Assembly: GCA_951812525.1 (NCBI GenBank)
Contig: OX638316.1
Location: forward strand, 1 to 64,000
Length of the DNA: 64,000 bases
Origin: an uncultured Poribacteria bacterium
GTDB taxonomy: Bacteria; Poribacteria; WGA-4E; WGA-3G
Direction of reading: 5' to 3'
Both the position numbers and the translations under genes were made by a program. The notes below the pieces were generated by a model that had not been told where the DNA came from, searched no databases, and saw nothing but the letters and a program-made list of their open reading frames with translations. Shown one piece after another: positions 61,401-64,000 of this stretch; within the stretch, counting starts at the first letter, position 1; each line of letters opens with the position of its first letter.

Positions 61401-62876
61401 ATGGTTGAAGAAAGACGCATTCTCTACGAGCATCTGGATGTGCCTGATATTAACACGTTCGATGTCTTTTGCCAGTACGATGGCTACACGCGTTTTGAAA
61501 AGGCTATTGCAGAATATCAACCAGAAGATATTGCTAAAATGGTGATGGATTCGGGGTTGAAAGGTCGAGGCGGTGCTGGATTTTCAACGGGCCTGAAATG
61601 GAGTTTCGTCCCAAAAGATATAAAGCCGTGTTACCTGTGTTGCAACGCTGATGAAAGCGAGCCAGGAACGTTCAGTAACCGCTATGTTTTGGAGAAGAAT
61701 CCACACCTATTAATCGAAGGTATCTTGATTTGCTGCTACGCCATGGGTATTGAGACGACTTACATCTATATCCGCGGTGAATTTACCCTCGGGAAAAAGA
61801 TGTTGGACGCTGCTATCAAAGAGGCTTATGAAAAGGGATACCTCGGAGAGAATATTCGCGGTACAGGTCTCAATGTTGACATCTATTCACATCCGGGAGC
61901 CGGTGCTTATATCTGTGGTGAAGAGACGGGATTGATTGAATCGCTTGAAGGCAAACGCGGACAACCCCGCAACAAACCTCCATTCCCCGCTGTTGAAGGT
62001 GTATTCGGAAAACCGACAGTTGTACAAAACGTTGAAACGTTGTGTAACCTACCTTTTATTGTTGGTAACGGTGTTGAGTGGTACACCCAAATGGGACCGA
62101 CGTATGCTGATACGCGTGCTAATCCGCCGACCCCCGATCCTAACACAGGCACAAAGCTTTACTGCATCAGTGGTGATGTAAACGAACCAGGCGTTTATGA
62201 ACTTGATCTCGGTTTGACATGCACGGAACTCATTGAGGTCGCTGGCGGTTTGCGCGGCGAAGAGGTGAAAGCGGTAATCCCTGGTGGTAGTTCTGCCCCG
62301 ATTTTAACACACTATGAGTTAGACACGCGGCTTGATTTTACCTCTCTTACACTCGCCAAATCTATGCTGGGTTCCGGTGGTATCATTGTGATGAACGAGA
62401 CTCGGAACATCGTCGATTGCTTACTGAATATCATGAAGTTCTATGCGCACGAATCGTGTGGACAGTGCACGCCGTGCCGCTGGGGCACACCATGGGTACG
62501 CGATATTGTCCAACGTATTGCCGACGGAGAGGGACGCGACAGCACTATTACACGACCCAAATTCGGTATCGCTGAAAACGGAAGATGGGGCGATACAGGC
62601 GAAACAGAAGAGATTTACGAAGATTTGGATCTGCTGGAGAGTGTTGCTAACAACATTGCGAATGTGGATACGATGACATGGAATACTATCTGTGTGTTTG
62701 GCATCGCTGTCTCATGGCCAGCTGTGAGTTACATGCGCAAATTCCGTCCTGAGTTTGAAGCCGCTATTCGAGAAGGCAAACTGGTTACGCTGCCGGTTGC
62801 CGAAGCCACAGTCCCACCGGAGGAAAATTACGCGTATCAACAGCGGTTTGTTCCCCAAGAGTTCGCTGATCTGTAG
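61401..62876 (+). CDS. nuoF: NADH-quinone oxidoreductase subunit F
   Basis: A 491-residue NADH-oxidising subunit. The FMN/NADH part shows GLKGRGGAGFSTGLKW, NADESEPGTFSNR and GAGAYICGEETGLIESLEGKRG (shortened), and the 4Fe-4S site ESCGQCTPCRWGT. Compared with the usual 420-440 residues it carries an insertion of about 30 residues between the cluster helix and the last part, and the last motif reads TICVFGIAVSWPA where TICALGDAAAWP is usual. AGGAG precedes the ATG. Confidence 0.96.
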   Translation: MVEERRILYEHLDVPDINTFDVFCQYDGYTRFEKAIAEYQPEDIAKMVMDSGLKGRGGAGFSTGLKWSFVPKDIKPCYLCCNADESEPGTFSNRYVLEKNPHLLIEGILICCYAMGIETTYIYIRGEFTLGKKMLDAAIKEAYEKGYLGENIRGTGLNVDIYSHPGAGAYICGEETGLIESLEGKRGQPRNKPPFPAVEGVFGKPTVVQNVETLCNLPFIVGNGVEWYTQMGPTYADTRANPPTPDPNTGTKLYCISGDVNEPGVYELDLGLTCTELIEVAGGLRGEEVKAVIPGGSSAPILTHYELDTRLDFTSLTLAKSMLGSGGIIVMNETRNIVDCLLNIMKFYAHESCGQCTPCRWGTPWVRDIVQRIADGEGRDSTITRPKFGIAENGRWGDTGETEEIYEDLDLLESVANNIANVDTMTWNTICVFGIAVSWPAVSYMRKFRPEFEAAIREGKLVTLPVAEATVPPEENYAYQQRFVPQEFADL

Positions 62877-62919
62877 AATCAACCTCGGAACACTGAAGGC
62901 TGAACATTGGAGTAAATTT

Positions 62920-64000
62920 ATGGCATTTATCAAATTAGATGACCTCGAGGTAGAGGTTGAAGATGGAACGAATATAGTTGAGGCGGCAAGGCAACACGGT
63001 ATTGAGGTGCCTCACTACTGTTATCACCCCGGGTTGAGCCGTCCTGCGAATTGCCGAATGTGCCTCGTTGAGCCGCACGTTTTCTTCCCACCTGCTGGTG
63101 CGATTGTGCCTGATCGGCAGCTTGCAACAGCGTGCACAACGGTTGTGCGAACTGCACCACCCGATAGAAAATTGGACGGCAAATACGACTTTATTGTCCG
63201 AACGGATAGCCCGCGCGTTAAAAAAGCACGGGAGGACATCTTGGAATTCCTGCTTGTCCATCACCCACTCGATTGCCCGGTTTGCGATCAAGCAGGTGAA
63301 TGCGACTTGCAAGACTTCTCGCACCGGCATGGTCGCGATAAGAGTCGCTACCTTGAAGTCAAAAATGTTCCGCCGAAGAAGGATCTCGGACCAGACGTTT
63401 TGCTCTATTCAACACGTTGTATTGTTTGCACTCGGTGTATTCGATTCGGTGAAGAGGTTTCTGGCAGTGGCGAATTAGGTTTAGTTCACCGCGGTTCCCA
63501 CGATGAAATTGATATTCCGCGAAGCCACGACGGTACACCTCTGCAGTTGTTAGACAATAAACTTGCAGGAAATGTTGTTGATATCTGTCCAGTTGGTGCG
63601 TTGATTAGCAAAGATTTCTTGTTCAAATCCCGTCCATGGTTCTTGGAACAGGCAGATAGTGTCTGTTCAGGATGCAGCGTCGGTTGTAACATCACAGTAG
63701 AATACAAAGCCGATGGCGTTTATCGGCTGAAACCGCGTTTCCATGGGGATATCAACCAGCATTGGATGTGTGACGATGGTCGCCTCGGTTACCACTACGT
63801 GAACAGCGATGATCGGCTCCAACTCCCACTGAAACGCGTTGACGGAGAACTCACGCCAACCCATTGGGCAGATGCTCTGACGGTAATTATAGAGAAGCTG
63901 TCGGAAGCAGAGGCTGCGGATATTGTTGTTATTGGTTCCGCCCAAGGCACGAACGAAGACAATTACGTTTTACAGCAATTCGCACACGATGTCCTGGAAA
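62920..64000 (+). CDS. nuoG: NADH-quinone oxidoreductase subunit G, partial (3' end beyond window)
   Basis: The first 360 residues of NuoG. The 2Fe-2S domain has C34, C45, C48 and C72 (PHYCYHPG, ANCRMC); the next clusters are in HHPLDCPVCDQAGECDLQ and TRCIVCTRCIRF, with VDICPVGAL, followed by the start of the molybdopterin-type domain with CSGCSVGCN. ATG 62920 lies in an AGTAAATTT context. It completes the NADH module with NuoE and NuoF; later nuo genes are presumably beyond the window. Confidence 0.95.
   Translation, partial: MAFIKLDDLEVEVEDGTNIVEAARQHGIEVPHYCYHPGLSRPANCRMCLVEPHVFFPPAGAIVPDRQLATACTTVVRTAPPDRKLDGKYDFIVRTDSPRVKKAREDILEFLLVHHPLDCPVCDQAGECDLQDFSHRHGRDKSRYLEVKNVPPKKDLGPDVLLYSTRCIVCTRCIRFGEEVSGSGELGLVHRGSHDEIDIPRSHDGTPLQLLDNKLAGNVVDICPVGALISKDFLFKSRPWFLEQADSVCSGCSVGCNITVEYKADGVYRLKPRFHGDINQHWMCDDGRLGYHYVNSDDRLQLPLKRVDGELTPTHWADALTVIIEKLSEAEAADIVVIGSAQGTNEDNYVLQQFAHDVLE

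Overview
The window reads as chromosomal DNA of a diderm, respiring, heterotrophic bacterium. TolC, MacA-like adaptors, an LptE-like lipoprotein and a heptosyltransferase-type glycosyltransferase argue for an outer membrane, and complex I, acetyl-CoA synthetase and the glycine cleavage system argue for aerobic organic-carbon metabolism. Two phytanoyl-CoA dioxygenase-family proteins (one fused to HEAT repeats), Gfo/Idh/MocA and aldo/keto oxidoreductases, a lone amidohydrolase and many short hairpin repeats ending in CCTACA or CCTACC resemble what I know of Candidatus Poribacteria and related uncultured lineages. That assignment is recognition by eye, not a search result. No rRNA, tRNA, CRISPR array or transposase gene was seen.

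Layout. 1-2784 is an AT-rich accessory block: two PD-(D/E)XK-like nuclease proteins and a cytosolic trypsin-like protease, a possible defence or conflict cluster cut by the window edge. 2785-3776 is repeat-filled DNA with a truncated HicB antitoxin. 3777-18183 holds catabolic and accessory genes: an S10 carboxypeptidase, oxidoreductases, a MacA-like adaptor plus MacB-like permease, an SDR, two PhyH proteins, a class III aminotransferase and a PEGA protein with a caspase-like region lacking its cysteine. 18596-22778 is a TolC / adaptor / ABC-ATPase operon that lacks a permease, the complement of the adaptor-permease pair at 7679-11053. 22976-35486 contains a beta-RFAP synthase-like GHMP protein, NfuA, a primary-type sigma factor, a lone sulfopyruvate-decarboxylase-alpha-like protein, Acs, a CPBP protease, envelope genes, CCA transferase and a VOC protein.

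35752-45951 is the classic translation and RNA cluster rimP-nusA-ylxR-infB-DUF503-rbfA-nrnA-ribF-rpsO-pnp, without truB. Good sigma70-type promoters can be read in front of rimP, rpsO and pnp. 46364-57383 carries a small membrane protein, lptE, a lipoprotein, an amidohydrolase without its N-terminal HxH, gcvT-gcvH-gcvP, trkA-trkH and pdxH. 57612-64000 is the start of a nuo operon (nuoA-B-C-D, a VOC gene, nuoE-F and partial nuoG running off the end).

The most unusual structure lies between genes. At least ten short hairpins, most in the same architecture (stem-loop followed by CTAC, so GTAG at the 5' foot on the other strand), have stems that differ by compensatory changes. Several sit inside 78-147 bp elements with their own terminal inverted repeats. 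They look like REP elements of the RAYT-mobilised kind and MITEs built around them; no RAYT gene is in the window.
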